Positions 45,387 to 55,777 are shown, counted from the first letter of the stretch. The stretch is DNA of 64,000 nucleotides from PALSA-1004 sp963829085 (GCA_963829085.1 CAWHHJ010000028.1:74589-138588); one strand, 5' to 3'. Notes: generated by a model from the sequence alone, not told the origin. Made by a program: numbers and translations.

Positions 45387-46505
45387 TCGGTGCGCCCGCG
45401 TGCAGCGACCGGCCAGATAGCTTCTACCGCACCGTCCCGAATCACGTGATAACGATCGTAAAGGTTGACAGTCGTATCGCAGTGACTCGGGATGAGCTCG
45501 ACCCGGCTGCCGACTCTCAGCGTCGACGCTATTTCGCCTCGCACAAGGCTGTGTTCATCGCCGGCAAATTCCACTGCATACCCGCCTTCTTTCAGCACCG
45601 GCGGTCCACTGTCACTGCTTGCGGCCTTCCAGCCCACATCGAGCACTGCACGATCCGATAACGGTCGACTGACCACTCCTGCCAGCACCGAAAGCGCATT
45701 GGCGAATGGCGTCCGGCCACCGTCAGCATTCCAATCGATCTGGCGATAAGAGCTGTCCATGAATACGTAGCTTCCGGGTTGCAGCTCCGTGAGGCCGCCC
45801 GATGCGAGATCAATCGGCAGACTGCCGGTGCCGCCGCCGGTGAGAAGTGCGATTTGGAAACCGTGCTGCTCGAGCGCATGCGCCGCAGCCAGCAGCTTGT
45901 CGAGCGCGGCGCGCACGCCCTTACGCCGATCACTGAATCGCGTCACCGATTGCAGCTTTCCCTGATAACCCTGGATTCCCTTCAACGTAAGGCCCTTCGC
46001 GGCGTCGACAGCAGCTGCAAGTGCCAGCGTCTCTTCCACGCTCGCAACGCCGCAACGTCCCTGACCCACGTCCATTTCGATCACCGCGTCAATGACGACG
46101 CTCGCTGCGCTCGCGCGTTTGACAGCTGCGGCGACATTTTCTGCGTTGTCGACGACTACGGACAGACGCGCGCTCGCGGCGAGTGCAGCAAGTCGACGCG
46201 TCTTATCAGTGCCGACGACTGGTGTTGTGATGTGAATATCGTCGACTACCGCCGGCGACCAGGACCTCCGCTTCGCCTAGTTTCGAACAGCAGACACCGC
46301 GCGCACCGTGTGCCAACTGCATTTTCGCAATGAGCGGCGACTTGTGAGATTTCGTGTGTGGACGGTAGACAACCCTGCTATCAGCGAAATGTGCTGCCAT
46401 CGCAGCAAGATTGCGTTCGAGCAAGACCGCGTCGACGAGCAGAGCCGGCGTCGGCACGTCGCTGAGCGGTCGCCCGATCAGATCCCTATGCGTTTCAGGT
46501 GCCAC
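45383..46505 (-). CDS. D-threonine aldolase/D-serine dehydratase-like (DSD1) PLP protein, frameshifted
   Basis: This protein of about 373 residues is in the fold-III PLP family of D-threonine aldolase and D-serine dehydratase. The PLP Lys lies in VVYRPHTKSHKSPLIA (about 50); IEMDVGQGRCGV is in the barrel, and LIPSHCDTTVNLYDRYHV holds the metal-binding His and Cys of the C-terminal domain. The frame breaks at about 46246-46250 (GGTAG); removing one base gives AGGVDDIHITTPVVGTDKT or AGVVDD. The start is a GTG at 46505 overlapping the stop of the amidohydrolase, so the two are coupled. Confidence 0.85.
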
Positions 46506-48198
46506 TGTGCATACCAGCTCTCTCGTACACGATGCGTCCATCCACGATGGTGATGTCCGCGCGTATGTCTTTGAGTGCGTCTTCGTCGACCGTCAACGGA
46601 TCATGCGAAAGCACTGCGAGATCTGCGAGCTTGCCCACTTCGATCGATCCCTTGATCGCCTCTTCGCAAGTGACGTGTGCACCATTGATGGTTGCTGCGC
46701 GCAGCGCCTGCTCGCGCGTGAGCGCCTGCGCCGGTGCGATTCTCTCCCCGGAGTAGCGGTTTTTTCGATATACGCTTTGCCAGATCGGATAGAACATTGA
46801 TGTCGGCACGTTATCGGTCGCGAGCGCAACGCGCACACCGGATTCGATCAGCGACTTGAGCGGCGAAATCTCGTTTTCGCGTTCATGTCCGAGCTTTTGC
46901 TTGAGCAGATGGCCTTCTTTGTAAACGTAGCGATTGCTATGCGCTGTCACGACAAGGCCGAGCTTGTGCACCGTCGCGACCTGTGCGGGCGACAAGGTGC
47001 TGACGTGCCCCAGCACCCAGCGTTGCCTCGTGATATCGATGTCGCGATTCACTTCATCGAACACGTCGAGCATGTTGGGCCAGATCGCCACCACACGAAT
47101 GCCGTACTTCGCGCATGCGAGACAAAGCTCTTTCGCGCGTTCGCGGGGCAACCCCGTTGCGAAGTTGAAGCCGGCCCAACCGGTGTAGGGCCACGTGCTC
47201 GCACGTATCTCATCTTCCGGTGACGCGCCGATGTCGACGAAGATGCCGCTGACACGTAGCAAATCATCTCCAAAGCCGCGGCCCGCAAGCCAGCTCGCCC
47301 ATGCCTCGACCACGGCTTCAAAGCCGCCGGCGCGAACGTCGATCCAGCGCGGGCTTATGACCAGCGTCGCGCGCATAGTCATATGGCCACCTTCGCGCAC
47401 CATCTTATACGCGCGCAGCAGTTCGCCGGCGACGCCATGCTCCTCGAAAACGCTCGTCGTGCCGAACGCGTGATAGGCCTGCATGGCGGCAGGCAGGGTA
47501 CGCGTCCGATCGTGCAGTGAAAAGCCGGTTGCTGCCCGCATCAACGTCATCTCGACGACGGACATTATGGTGTGATCGTAAAAGATGCCCGTCGGCTCGC
47601 CGGTTGCATCCTTGTCGATGACAACGCTTGCGCTGGGTACCGCGGTATCACGCGTGATGCCGGCAACCTGTAGTGCACAGCTATTGGCGATTGAAACCAA
47701 CGGTGTCGTATGCCGCCAGAAACCCCAGATGGGACGCACATACACGGGATTGCGCGGCGCCACCTGATCGAGGTCATGGCGTGTCGGCAGGCGCTTTTCG
47801 GCGTAGCACTCGGGCACGTCAAAGTAATATGGCGGATCGCCCAGCGGCATCGTGACAATCCAGTCGCCTGCGGGCGTTTGCCGCACGAGATCCGCGATCA
47901 GATCTTTCACGTCGGCAATAGACTTCGCGTTTGCGAGCGATGGAAACACGCTCTTGAGACCTTCGCGATCCATGTGAGCATGGCCATCGATCAAGCCTGG
48001 CATCACGGCGCGTCCTTTGAGATCTATGACGCGCGTACGCGCATCGACCATCGCAAGCGCTGCCGTACTATCGCCGACATATCCGATGCGATTGCCAGTG
48101 ACGGCGAGCGCTTCGCGGATAGAAAACCCGTCGTCGACCGTGATGATCCTGCCGCCATGTAGCACGACATCGGCTGCGCGTACCGCCAAGTCAGTCAC
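46495..48198 (-). CDS. Amidohydrolase, YtcJ-like
   Basis: This protein of about 567 residues in the amidohydrolase superfamily starts at a GTG at 48198 (VTDLAVRAADVVLHGGRII); the longer open frame upstream is out of place in the Bug gene. The metal motif is LIDGHAHMDREG (about 68), and the C-terminal composite domain ends with LAVLSHDPLTVDEDALKDI. YtcJ-type members have promiscuous deacylase or amidohydrolase activities. It belongs to the minus-strand catabolic block and lies 26 bases after a Bug gene. Confidence 0.87.
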   Translation of the reverse strand: MTDLAVRAADVVLHGGRIITVDDGFSIREALAVTGNRIGYVGDSTAALAMVDARTRVIDLKGRAVMPGLIDGHAHMDREGLKSVFPSLANAKSIADVKDLIADLVRQTPAGDWIVTMPLGDPPYYFDVPECYAEKRLPTRHDLDQVAPRNPVYVRPIWGFWRHTTPLVSIANSCALQVAGITRDTAVPSASVVIDKDATGEPTGIFYDHTIMSVVEMTLMRAATGFSLHDRTRTLPAAMQAYHAFGTTSVFEEHGVAGELLRAYKMVREGGHMTMRATLVISPRWIDVRAGGFEAVVEAWASWLAGRGFGDDLLRVSGIFVDIGASPEDEIRASTWPYTGWAGFNFATGLPRERAKELCLACAKYGIRVVAIWPNMLDVFDEVNRDIDITRQRWVLGHVSTLSPAQVATVHKLGLVVTAHSNRYVYKEGHLLKQKLGHERENEISPLKSLIESGVRVALATDNVPTSMFYPIWQSVYRKNRYSGERIAPAQALTREQALRAATINGAHVTCEEAIKGSIEVGKLADLAVLSHDPLTVDEDALKDIRADITIVDGRIVYERAGMHSGT

Positions 48199-48224
48199 CG
48201 GTTTTCCATACCGTCGATGCAGGA

Positions 48225-49229
48225 CTAATCGAGCATCTGCAGGCGGCCTTCGCGGAGCAGCTTCTTCCAGCGCTCGGCGTCCGCGCGAATGAAGGCGGCG
48301 AATTGCTGCTGAGTCATCGGTGTTGCGACAATTGCCTGCGATGAAAGCCGGCTCTTTACAGCGGCCGTCTCGAGCGCCTTGACGAAACTCGCGTTGAGTC
48401 GATCTGCGATCGGCTGCGCAAGACCGGCAGGCGCGATGATCCCGCACCATGTGCCTGCCTCGAAGCCTTTCACAGCCGCTTCTGAAACCGTAGGAACGTC
48501 AGGCAGCGCTTCCAAGCGCTTGGCCGACGTGACCGCCAGCGCTCGCAGCTTGCCGGCCTGTATCTGCGGCAGAGAAGTGTTGATGAAATCAAACATGAAC
48601 TGAATGCGTCCGGCGAGCAGGTCGAGAATCGCCTGTGCGGTGCCCTTATACGGAATGTGCATCATCTGTGTATCCGTTGCCGCCTTGAAGAGCTCAACCG
48701 ATAGATGACTGCCACCGCCGGGCCCCGAGGATCCAAACTGCAGCTCGTTCGGACGCTGCTTCGCTAGCGCAATAAATTCCTTGAGCGTTTTGACGGGCAG
48801 TGAAGGATGCACGACGACCACCTGCGGCGTCGAACCGATCATGCCGATGGGCACAAAATCCTTGACCGGGTCGTAGGTGATTTTCGACTGCAACACAGCG
48901 TTGCTCACATATCCGAGGCAGCCGAGTCCCAGGGTATAACCGTCGGGCGGGCTCTTGGCGACATGCTCGATCCCGACATTGCCGCCGGCGCCGCCTCGAT
49001 TGTCGATTACGATCTGCGTTCCGAGCGACTCCTGGGCGCCCTCTGCCGTAACGCGCGCCATGTAGTCGGCAATCCCGCCGGCGACATAAGGAACCACGAG
49101 GCGCGGGGCTCGCGCGGGATACGTTTGTGCGATCGCTGCGGAAGCAGTCAGCAGTGCAAGCGAAATGCAACGATAGCTTCTACGCACTATGGAAGATCGC
49201 GGGAGTGGACGCACGGCGCAGATTATCAT
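48225..49229 (-). CDS. Bug-family periplasmic solute-binding protein
   Basis: This is an intact Bug protein of about 334 residues. I chose the ATG at 49229, giving a basic N-terminus and the signal SYRCISLALLTASAAIAQ. Hallmarks are YPARAPRLVVPYVAGGIADY, IDNRGGAGGNVG, SPPDGYTLGLG, VVVHPSLPVKTL and MHIPYKGTAQAILDLLAG. It is one of a tandem pair of Bug genes and is followed by an amidohydrolase. Confidence 0.9.
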   Translation of the reverse strand: MIICAVRPLPRSSIVRRSYRCISLALLTASAAIAQTYPARAPRLVVPYVAGGIADYMARVTAEGAQESLGTQIVIDNRGGAGGNVGIEHVAKSPPDGYTLGLGCLGYVSNAVLQSKITYDPVKDFVPIGMIGSTPQVVVVHPSLPVKTLKEFIALAKQRPNELQFGSSGPGGGSHLSVELFKAATDTQMMHIPYKGTAQAILDLLAGRIQFMFDFINTSLPQIQAGKLRALAVTSAKRLEALPDVPTVSEAAVKGFEAGTWCGIIAPAGLAQPIADRLNASFVKALETAAVKSRLSSQAIVATPMTQQQFAAFIRADAERWKKLLREGRLQMLD

Positions 49230-49288
49230 GAACCCGCGAAGCGTTTTGACGCTCGACGCGCAGAATGTGCATCCGTGCGACGCTGAAG

Positions 49289-50266
49289 TTACTGCTCGAC
49301 TTTTATATTGCGTTCCTTGACCACCGCCGCCCACTTGGTGAGTCCTTCGCGCACACGCATCCCAAAATCTGACGCGTTCGAGGACAGCGGCTCATAACCC
49401 TGCTGCGCAAGAAAGTCGCGGAACTCGGCGCTTTGCGCCACCTTCAGCGCCTCGTTCTGCAACCGGGTGATGATCACTCGCGGCGTGCCCGCGGGGGCAA
49501 GAATGCCGGTCACGAAATCCGCTTCGGCGCCTTTCAGACCGAGCTCAGCGACGGTCGGGACGTCGGGCAGCATCGGACTGCGCCGGACACTCGTAACCGC
49601 GAGTGCGCGAAATTTGTTCGCTTTGATCTGCGGCAGCGTCGATGCCGGCGCATCCGCGATGAGATCGATGCGTCCACCCAACACGTCGGGATATGCGCCG
49701 GTGACGCCTTTATACGGCACGTGCAGTAGATTTATCTTCGCCACCACGCTGACAAGCTCAACGGCCATCTGCGTCATGGTCCCGGTGCCGCTCGACGCGT
49801 AAGTCAACCGGCCCGGCTCGGCCTTTGCGGTTGCAACGAGATCATTCAACGTCTTCAGCCGCGAGTCCGCCGATACGCACAGCACAAATGGCGCGATCGA
49901 GAACGCTGCAATCGTCGCGAGATCCTTCACCGTGTCGTACGGGGTGGCCTGTACGGTCGGCAGCACGGACAGAGTACTTGTCGTCGCCACCAACAAGGTA
50001 TAGCCGTCGGGCGAACTCTTCGCTACGAAATTCGCACCGAGCGTGGTCGCTGCACCTGCCTTGTTCTCCACCACCACTGACTGACCAAGGCGCTGCCCGA
50101 GCGCGGCTGCGAAAGTTCGGGCCACGACATCGGTACCAGAGCCGGGCAGCAGCGGCACGATGAGTCGCAAGGATTTGGTTGGATATTCCTGTGCGTCCGC
50201 CGGTATAGCGAACAAGCTACTCAGCGTGACCACCGCGAGAAAACGAAGGAAAAACAAGAATTCCAT
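49289..50266 (-). CDS. Bug-family periplasmic solute-binding protein
   Basis: This is an intact 325-residue Bug protein next to another Bug gene (59 bases apart). A signal peptide ends near PADAQ; then YPTKSLRLIVPLLPGSGTDV, VENKAGAATTLG, SPDGYTLLVATT and LLHVPYKGVTGAYPDVLGG. The usual VHPS is VSADS, an unusual substitution in the ligand lobe. It starts 13 bases after a cupin gene. Confidence 0.92.
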   Translation of the reverse strand: MEFLFFLRFLAVVTLSSLFAIPADAQEYPTKSLRLIVPLLPGSGTDVVARTFAAALGQRLGQSVVVENKAGAATTLGANFVAKSSPDGYTLLVATTSTLSVLPTVQATPYDTVKDLATIAAFSIAPFVLCVSADSRLKTLNDLVATAKAEPGRLTYASSGTGTMTQMAVELVSVVAKINLLHVPYKGVTGAYPDVLGGRIDLIADAPASTLPQIKANKFRALAVTSVRRSPMLPDVPTVAELGLKGAEADFVTGILAPAGTPRVIITRLQNEALKVAQSAEFRDFLAQQGYEPLSSNASDFGMRVREGLTKWAAVVKERNIKVEQ

Positions 50267-50279
50267 CAGGCGTTATCGA

Positions 50280-50570
50280 TCACTTCAACTCGGTCTCGAT
50301 GAATACAAACTCGTGCGTGTTTACATTCACAATGTTGTGCTCAATGCCGGCGGGACGCGCATACGCCTGGCCAAACTGCAATTCAGTTTCTATATTGCCA
50401 TCCGCCGTCTCAGCCAACAGCTTGCCTGCTGTGAGGCACACAACAACGTAGTCGTGGCCATGGCGATGCCATCCGGTTGCCGCCCCCGGCGCGAGACGCC
50501 ACTCGGTCACCATGACGCGCGCGGTTTCCTGCAGCAACGTGGACACTGCCTGCGGTCGTTCACTTGGCAT
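50280..50570 (-). CDS. Small cupin protein
   Basis: This 96-residue single cupin has WHRHGHDYVVVCLTAGKLL near residue 33, where the two His and the Asp bind a metal, and RPAGIEHNIVNVNTHEFVF near the end. It lies between the amidohydrolase (15 bases upstream) and a Bug gene, same strand. Role unknown; possibly an auxiliary of the catabolic block. Confidence 0.8.
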   Translation of the reverse strand: MPSERPQAVSTLLQETARVMVTEWRLAPGAATGWHRHGHDYVVVCLTAGKLLAETADGNIETELQFGQAYARPAGIEHNIVNVNTHEFVFIETELK

Positions 50571-50584
50571 CTACGACGGGTTCT

Positions 50585-51532
50585 TCAGAACGCGTAGAGC
50601 CGGGCGGGATTATCCACCAGGATCTTTTTGCGTACTCCCGCGTCCGGCGCCCACACCGGCAGGAGATTGAACACAAGACCGTCGTCGACCTGAAACAGCG
50701 GCGAGACTTGTGTCGTGCTGCCGTTGACGGAATTCGGATGCGGCCAGTTTGTGCCCCAGATACAGCGGTCGACATTGGCGGCGATCAGCATTTGCGCCAG
50801 CGGCGTAAAGTATGCGTAGTTCTGGCGCGGACCCGCGGTCACCGAAATTTTGACGTAGGCCTTGCCCGAGCGCACGAGGTCGACGAGATCCGCAAAACCG
50901 GGCTGCTGCACACCGAGCTCTTCCTTTGCATTGCCAAAATGATCGAAGACGAGCGGCACCGGCGACGCGGCGAGCGAGTCCTTGATAGCGGCAATTACCG
51001 GCAATGTCGTGTTGAGCTGGATATGCCAGTTTCGACTCTTCACACGCTCCGCGGCGGTCTGAAATAGCTTACGCGCCTGCTCCGGATCATTAACGCCGCC
51101 GGTCGAAAGATTAAGGCGTATGCCTTTAAAGCCGAGGCGCGCGAGATCATCCATTTGCGCGTCGGTGGTCTTGCTGTCTATGACCGCGACGCCGCGCGCG
51201 TCCCGGCCGCGCGCCTTCATGCCGTAAATGGTGGCCGAGTTATCGGGGCCATAGACGCTCGGCGTAACAATCACCACGCGCTGTATGTGCAGCGCTTTGT
51301 GCAGCGCCGTCATCTCTTCAGGCAACGCCATCTCCGGCGTGTATGTGCGGCCGGGAAACCACGGATATTGAGCAGGATCGCCATGGATATGCGTATGACA
51401 GTCGCAGGCGCCTGCGGGCACCGCGAAGTTAACCGGCGTCGTCGGCTGCGATGCTTTGGCAAATCCAAAACGGGCGTGCATCAATGCAGCGCCGGCAATT
51501 GCGCCGCCCAGGACATTACGTCTCGTAACCAT
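50585..51532 (-). CDS. Amidohydrolase-family hydrolase, 2-pyrone-4,6-dicarboxylate hydrolase-like, Tat-exported
   Basis: This 315-residue TIM-barrel metal hydrolase opens with a twin-arginine-like signal (MVTRRNVLGGAIAGAAL). The metal motif is ACDCHTHIHGD (about 40), then VIDSKTTDAQMDDLARLGFK, HFGNAK and the closing WGTNWPHPNS. The family includes LigI and relatives that open lactone or pyrone rings. A periplasmic member is unusual. Neighbours (cupin, Bug, Ldh2, CoA transferase) fit aromatic or hydroxy-acid catabolism. Substrate unknown. Confidence 0.85.
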   Translation of the reverse strand: MVTRRNVLGGAIAGAALMHARFGFAKASQPTTPVNFAVPAGACDCHTHIHGDPAQYPWFPGRTYTPEMALPEEMTALHKALHIQRVVIVTPSVYGPDNSATIYGMKARGRDARGVAVIDSKTTDAQMDDLARLGFKGIRLNLSTGGVNDPEQARKLFQTAAERVKSRNWHIQLNTTLPVIAAIKDSLAASPVPLVFDHFGNAKEELGVQQPGFADLVDLVRSGKAYVKISVTAGPRQNYAYFTPLAQMLIAANVDRCIWGTNWPHPNSVNGSTTQVSPLFQVDDGLVFNLLPVWAPDAGVRKKILVDNPARLYAF

Positions 51533-51605
51533 GTGATCCTCCTCGTTGAGTTAGCGTCATGTTCTTGTGCGCCACACGTTACGCCGGCGTCGAAGCGCCC
51601 GCAAG

Positions 51606-52616
51606 CTAAGCGCGCGCAAGCTCGCGTAATTGATTAGCCAGATCCGCGCTGATCTCGACCCCCTCCCGCGCGGCGCGCGCTGCGAGTGCATAACGACGTT
51701 CGCCCGGCAATCGCACGCCGTCGTCCTCGAGCATTGCTGTCACCAGTGTTTCGATGCGATCGAGATACGTCTCCTGCCCTGCGAGCGCCGACGGATCGAC
51801 CACAATAAATGCCTGGCCCAGATTCATCGGCGCACCTTCATTCACATAGATCGAGCCGACCTCATGGGAGAGCGCCGCGCCCATTAGCGCGCAACAGAGA
51901 AGCTCGACGGCAAATGCCAGCATCGTGCCTTTCAAGCCGCCGACCGCATGCAGACTGCCGCCCACCAGAATCTTTTGTGCATCGGTGGTCGGATTGCCAT
52001 CCTTGTCCATCCCCCATCCTTCGGGAATCGGCTTGCCTTCATTCGCCAATAGCATGATCTGGCCGCGGGTGACTTGAGTCAGCGACATGTCGATGACGAG
52101 CGGTTTATTTCCTCGCGCTCGCGGAAATATGGACGCGACCGGATTGGTGCCGAACAACGGCCGTTTGCCTCCCCAGGCCATGATCGCTGCGGACGCGTTG
52201 CTGAATGCAAGGCCCACCATGCCCCGCGCGCCGACCGCTTCAAGCAGGATACCCAGGGCGCCGCAATGATGACTGCGCGTTACTCCGGAAATACCGATTC
52301 CATGGCGTGCAGCACGTTCCATCGCCTGGCGAATGGCGAATTCACACGGCTCAAAGCCCAGCCCGTCACCGGCATCGATGAGACAGGCGGCCGGCTTCTC
52401 ATTTACGATGCGCGGCACCGCATCGCCGCGCGCGCGTCCCGCTTTGAGATGGCCGCAGTAAGTTGGTACGCGCGCCACCCCATGCGTGCCAAGGCCCTGT
52501 GCATCCGCGGCAACGAGATATTTTGCGGCGACGCTCGCCATTGACGACGAAGCGCCGCTACAGCGCATCGCTTTTGTTGCAAGCGAGGTCAGCTCATCAA
52601 TATTTATCAGCGGCAT
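51606..52616 (-). CDS. Ldh2/malate-L-lactate dehydrogenase family protein
   Basis: This 336-residue NAD(P)-dependent oxidoreductase of the LDH2/MDHG2 family has FGTNPVASIFPR near 153, the catalytic His in GVTRSHHCGALGILLEA (about 115) and a C-terminal RRYALAARAAREGVEI. Members oxidise lactate, malate, ureidoglycolate, 2,3-diketogulonate or sulfolactate. It lies 8 bases upstream of no gene but 73 bases before the pyrone-hydrolase-like gene start. The substrate is not predicted. Confidence 0.9.
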   Translation of the reverse strand: MPLINIDELTSLATKAMRCSGASSSMASVAAKYLVAADAQGLGTHGVARVPTYCGHLKAGRARGDAVPRIVNEKPAACLIDAGDGLGFEPCEFAIRQAMERAARHGIGISGVTRSHHCGALGILLEAVGARGMVGLAFSNASAAIMAWGGKRPLFGTNPVASIFPRARGNKPLVIDMSLTQVTRGQIMLLANEGKPIPEGWGMDKDGNPTTDAQKILVGGSLHAVGGLKGTMLAFAVELLCCALMGAALSHEVGSIYVNEGAPMNLGQAFIVVDPSALAGQETYLDRIETLVTAMLEDDGVRLPGERRYALAARAAREGVEISADLANQLRELARA

Positions 52617-52624
52617 CCTATCGG

Positions 52625-53588
52625 TCAGTCCACCTTAACCGATGCGTCTTTCACCACCTTCGACCACTTCGGAATCTCTTTATTGACGAATGCGGCAAAC
52701 TGTTCGGGCGTATCCGCGATGATATCGCCGCCCTCGCCTGCGAAGCGGTCTTTGACATCCGGCTGCTTCAGCACGCGCACGATATCGTTATGCAGCTTGG
52801 CGACGATCTCTTTCGAGGCGCCGGCGGGCACGAACACGCCATACCAGTTCACCGCCTCGTATCCCGGCACGCCGCTCTCCGCGACAGTGGCCACATTCGG
52901 TAAGGGCGCGAGACGCTTGGCGGTCGTAACGCCGAGCGCTTTGAGTTTGCCGCCGTTGATCAGCGGCAGCGCCGGCGGCATGCTGCTGGCATAGAGCACG
53001 ATCTGACCGCCGATGAGTTCGGTGATCGCAAGCGTTGCACCCTTGTACGGGATATGTAGCATGTTGATGTTGGCCATCGTTTTTAGCAGCTCCATCGAAA
53101 GGTGGCCGATAGTGCCATTACCCGGTGAACCAAAAGTGACGACACCCGGCTTCGATTTCGCATACGTGATGAGCTCTTTCATGTTCCGCGCTGGAAACGA
53201 AGGGTGCGACACGATGACGAGCGGCGCCGCAATGACATTCGTAATTGGCTGTAAATCTTTTACTGGATCGGTACGGCAGCCTGCCATACAGCGCCGGCGC
53301 AACCGCAACGTTTGACGCTTGCCCGAGCACGATCGTATAACCGTCGGGCAGTGTTTTTGCGGCGATGCCAAGCCCGATCGTGCCGCCGCCACCGGGACGA
53401 TTATCTGCTACGACCTGCGTACCCCATAGCTCACTCAGCTTGCTTGCGATCGTTCGTGAGATGAGATCCGTGCCGCCGCCCGGCGGAAACGGTACCACCC
53501 AGCGCACTGGTTTTCCTGGATACGCATCTGCTGCGACACAAGGGGCAGCCGCGCAAAACACGAGTATTCCAACGAAGATGTTCCTCAT
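52625..53588 (-). CDS. Bug-family periplasmic solute-binding protein, frameshifted
   Basis: This is a Bug protein of about 320 residues. A signal peptide ends near PCVAA; then YPGKPVRWVVPFPPGGGTDL, ADNRPGGGGTIG, LPDGYTIVLG, and VIVSHPSFPARN and LHIPYKGATLAITELIGG. The frame breaks at 53270-53271, an extra base next to GTAC; removing it gives LYGRLPYDPVKDLQPITNVI. It lies 8 bases before the Ldh2 gene, in one operon with the CoA transferase upstream. Confidence 0.88.
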
Positions 53589-53612
53589 CCTGCTGCTCCT
53601 ATTAAAAACTTG

Positions 53613-54803
53613 TCATGCCGCATGGGCAACGCCGTCCGCGACGAGCTTGTCGATTTGCTGCGCTGAGTAACCGAGGTCCGCAAGCATCTCACGCGTGTGC
53701 TCGCCGACTTTCGGCAGATCGAGCCGCGTGCGGAAGCGACGCCCATCCATTTCGACGGGCAAGATCGGTACCTGCGTCTTGGTGCCGTTCATCAGCGTGA
53801 TGTCCGTGAGACCGCCTGACGCCTTGAGGTGCGGGTCTTCGAACAGATCTTCCGGCCGCGTAATCGGCGCAAACGGCAATCCAAGCTTCTCGCACTTGGC
53901 GAGCAATTCGGCCTTGGTCATTTTCGCGAAGAGTGCGGTCACGATCGGAATAACCCGGGGACGGGCTACGACGCGCTGTGGATTGGTTTTCAGGTGGTCA
54001 TCAGCGAGCAGTTCGTGCAGACCAAAGGCTTCACAAAAGATCTTCCATTGCGTATCCGTGACGACGCCGACGAATACCATCTCGCCGTCGCTCGTGCGGA
54101 ACGTGTCGTACACCGCCCATGCACGGATGCGATCCGGCATCGGAACCACCGGCTGGCCGGTCATGAAGCCTTCGGTCATGTGCTGGCCGACGAGAAACGC
54201 ACAATTTTCAAACAGCGCGCTCTTCACGTATTGTCCGCGGCCGGTGGTGCGCCGCTCGATGATCGCGGCAAGTATTGCAATCACGGCAAACATGCCGCCC
54301 ATGATATCGTTGACGGAAGCGCCGGCGCGCAGCGGCCTGCCAACCGGTCCCGTCATGTAAGCAAGGCCACCCATCATCTGCGCCGTCTCATCAAGACCCG
54401 CGCGATTCTCATAAGGGCCGGCGAGGAACCCTTTGAGCGAGCAATAGATGAGCTCCGGTTTCATCTTTTTCAGTTGCTCATAACCGAAGCCGAGCTTGTC
54501 CATGGCGCCGGGACGGAAGTTCTCGGTCACGACATCCGCGCTATCAATCAGCTTCAGGACGATCTCGCGGCCGGCGTCCGATTTAAGATCGACGGCCAGA
54601 CTTTTCTTGTTGCGATTGTAAGTGGGAAAAAACCCGGCACCGGACGCAGTCAGCTTGCGCGTGTGGTCCCCGTCGAGCGGCTCGACCTTTATGACGTCCG
54701 CGCCGAGATCCGCCAGCACGAGTCCGCAGGTCGGTCCCATAACGACGTGCACAAACTCGACGACGCGAATTCCTTCCAGCGGCAACCTTCCATCTTCTGC
54801 CAT
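53613..54803 (-). CDS. CaiB/BaiF-family CoA transferase
   Basis: This 396-residue family III CoA transferase has EGIRVVEFVHVVMGPTCGLV near the start, the catalytic Asp in YENRAGLDETAQMMGGLAYM (about 138), the conserved GRGQYVKSALFENCAF and the closing LPFAPITRPEDLF. These enzymes move CoA between carboxylic acids such as succinate, itaconate or dicarboxylates. The next gene (HMG-CoA lyase) and a Bug gene suggest degradation of a branched dicarboxylic acid or a C5-C6 acid. A function similar to itaconate or 3-hydroxy-3-methylglutarate activation is a guess. Confidence 0.9.
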   Translation of the reverse strand: MAEDGRLPLEGIRVVEFVHVVMGPTCGLVLADLGADVIKVEPLDGDHTRKLTASGAGFFPTYNRNKKSLAVDLKSDAGREIVLKLIDSADVVTENFRPGAMDKLGFGYEQLKKMKPELIYCSLKGFLAGPYENRAGLDETAQMMGGLAYMTGPVGRPLRAGASVNDIMGGMFAVIAILAAIIERRTTGRGQYVKSALFENCAFLVGQHMTEGFMTGQPVVPMPDRIRAWAVYDTFRTSDGEMVFVGVVTDTQWKIFCEAFGLHELLADDHLKTNPQRVVARPRVIPIVTALFAKMTKAELLAKCEKLGLPFAPITRPEDLFEDPHLKASGGLTDITLMNGTKTQVPILPVEMDGRRFRTRLDLPKVGEHTREMLADLGYSAQQIDKLVADGVAHAA

Positions 54804-54841
54804 TCCAGTCTCCAGACTTTTGAGTTGTGCGGTTAGCCCTG

Positions 54842-55777
54842 CTACGTGCGTGACGCAGGCACGAACCCTTTAGTAACGCCGGCCGCCGGCACATAGCCGT
54901 ACAGCATCTCACCCGGTATCCCGGCGGCGACCAGTTCGCGGATTGCGAGCAGCTTGTCGATGTCGATGCCGGTCTTCAGTCCCATCGCTTCGAGCATGAA
55001 CACCAGATCTTCCGTGACGATGTTTCCCGTCGCACCCGGCGCAAACGGACAACCGCCCAATCCACCGAGTGAGCTGTCAAATGTGCGCACGCCGACCTCC
55101 AGACCCGCTACAACATTTGCGAGCCCGAGGCCCCGCGTGTTGTGCAGATGAGCACCGCCTAGTTTGTCGCCAATCGCTGCGCGCACTTTCCTGAATACGC
55201 GTTTGATCTGTTCAGGATTCGCATATCCGGTGGTGTCGGCCAGACCGACTTCATCGCAGCCGGCATCGACCGACGCAACTGCGAGGCGCACGACCTCATC
55301 TTCGCTCACTGCGCCCTCGAGCGTGCAGCCGAACACCGTCGACAATCCCGACTCGATAACAGGCCGCTTCCCCGGGGGCAGCCTGTCACGCAGCTCGCAA
55401 ATGCGCTTCGCTTCTGCGATCGCTTCATCCGGCGTCATGCGCACGTTCGAGATACTGTGCGATTTGCTCACCGAAATGGGCAGCGTAATCTTGTGCGCGC
55501 CGGCATTCATGGCGCGCTCCGCACCCTTCAGGTTTGGCGCGAGCACTGCGACATTGAGGCCGGCGATCGTGAGCGCATGCGCAACGATTTCCGGGGCATC
55601 GACCATTTGTGGAATGAGCTTCGGCGGCACGAACGAGCACACTTCGATTTCACGCAAGCCCGCAGCCGCCGCTGCGCTAATCCACTTTTTCTTGTAATCC
55701 GTCGCCATGAATTGCTTGGTGTTCTGCAGTCCGTCGCGCGGTCCGACTTCACTCACGAGGACATCGATGTCATCCAT
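54842..55777 (-). CDS. Hydroxymethylglutaryl-CoA lyase-family protein
   Basis: This 311-residue TIM-barrel lyase carries VSEVGPRDGLQNTK at the start (metal and Arg in EVGPRDG), PKLIPQMVDAPE, the metal ligands in AHLHNTRGLGLANVVAG (about 208) and the catalytic Cys in LGGCPFAPGATGNIVTE (about 240). HMG-CoA lyase splits to acetoacetate and acetyl-CoA in leucine and related breakdown. Adjacency to the CoA transferase supports a CoA-activation plus cleavage pair. Confidence 0.92.
   Translation of the reverse strand: MDDIDVLVSEVGPRDGLQNTKQFMATDYKKKWISAAAAAGLREIEVCSFVPPKLIPQMVDAPEIVAHALTIAGLNVAVLAPNLKGAERAMNAGAHKITLPISVSKSHSISNVRMTPDEAIAEAKRICELRDRLPPGKRPVIESGLSTVFGCTLEGAVSEDEVVRLAVASVDAGCDEVGLADTTGYANPEQIKRVFRKVRAAIGDKLGGAHLHNTRGLGLANVVAGLEVGVRTFDSSLGGLGGCPFAPGATGNIVTEDLVFMLEAMGLKTGIDIDKLLAIRELVAAGIPGEMLYGYVPAAGVTKGFVPASRT

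Noticed and set aside
46495..48450. Longer start for the amidohydrolase
   Set aside because: The added N-terminal part is antisense-like and overlaps the Bug gene; the GTG at 48198 fits the family.
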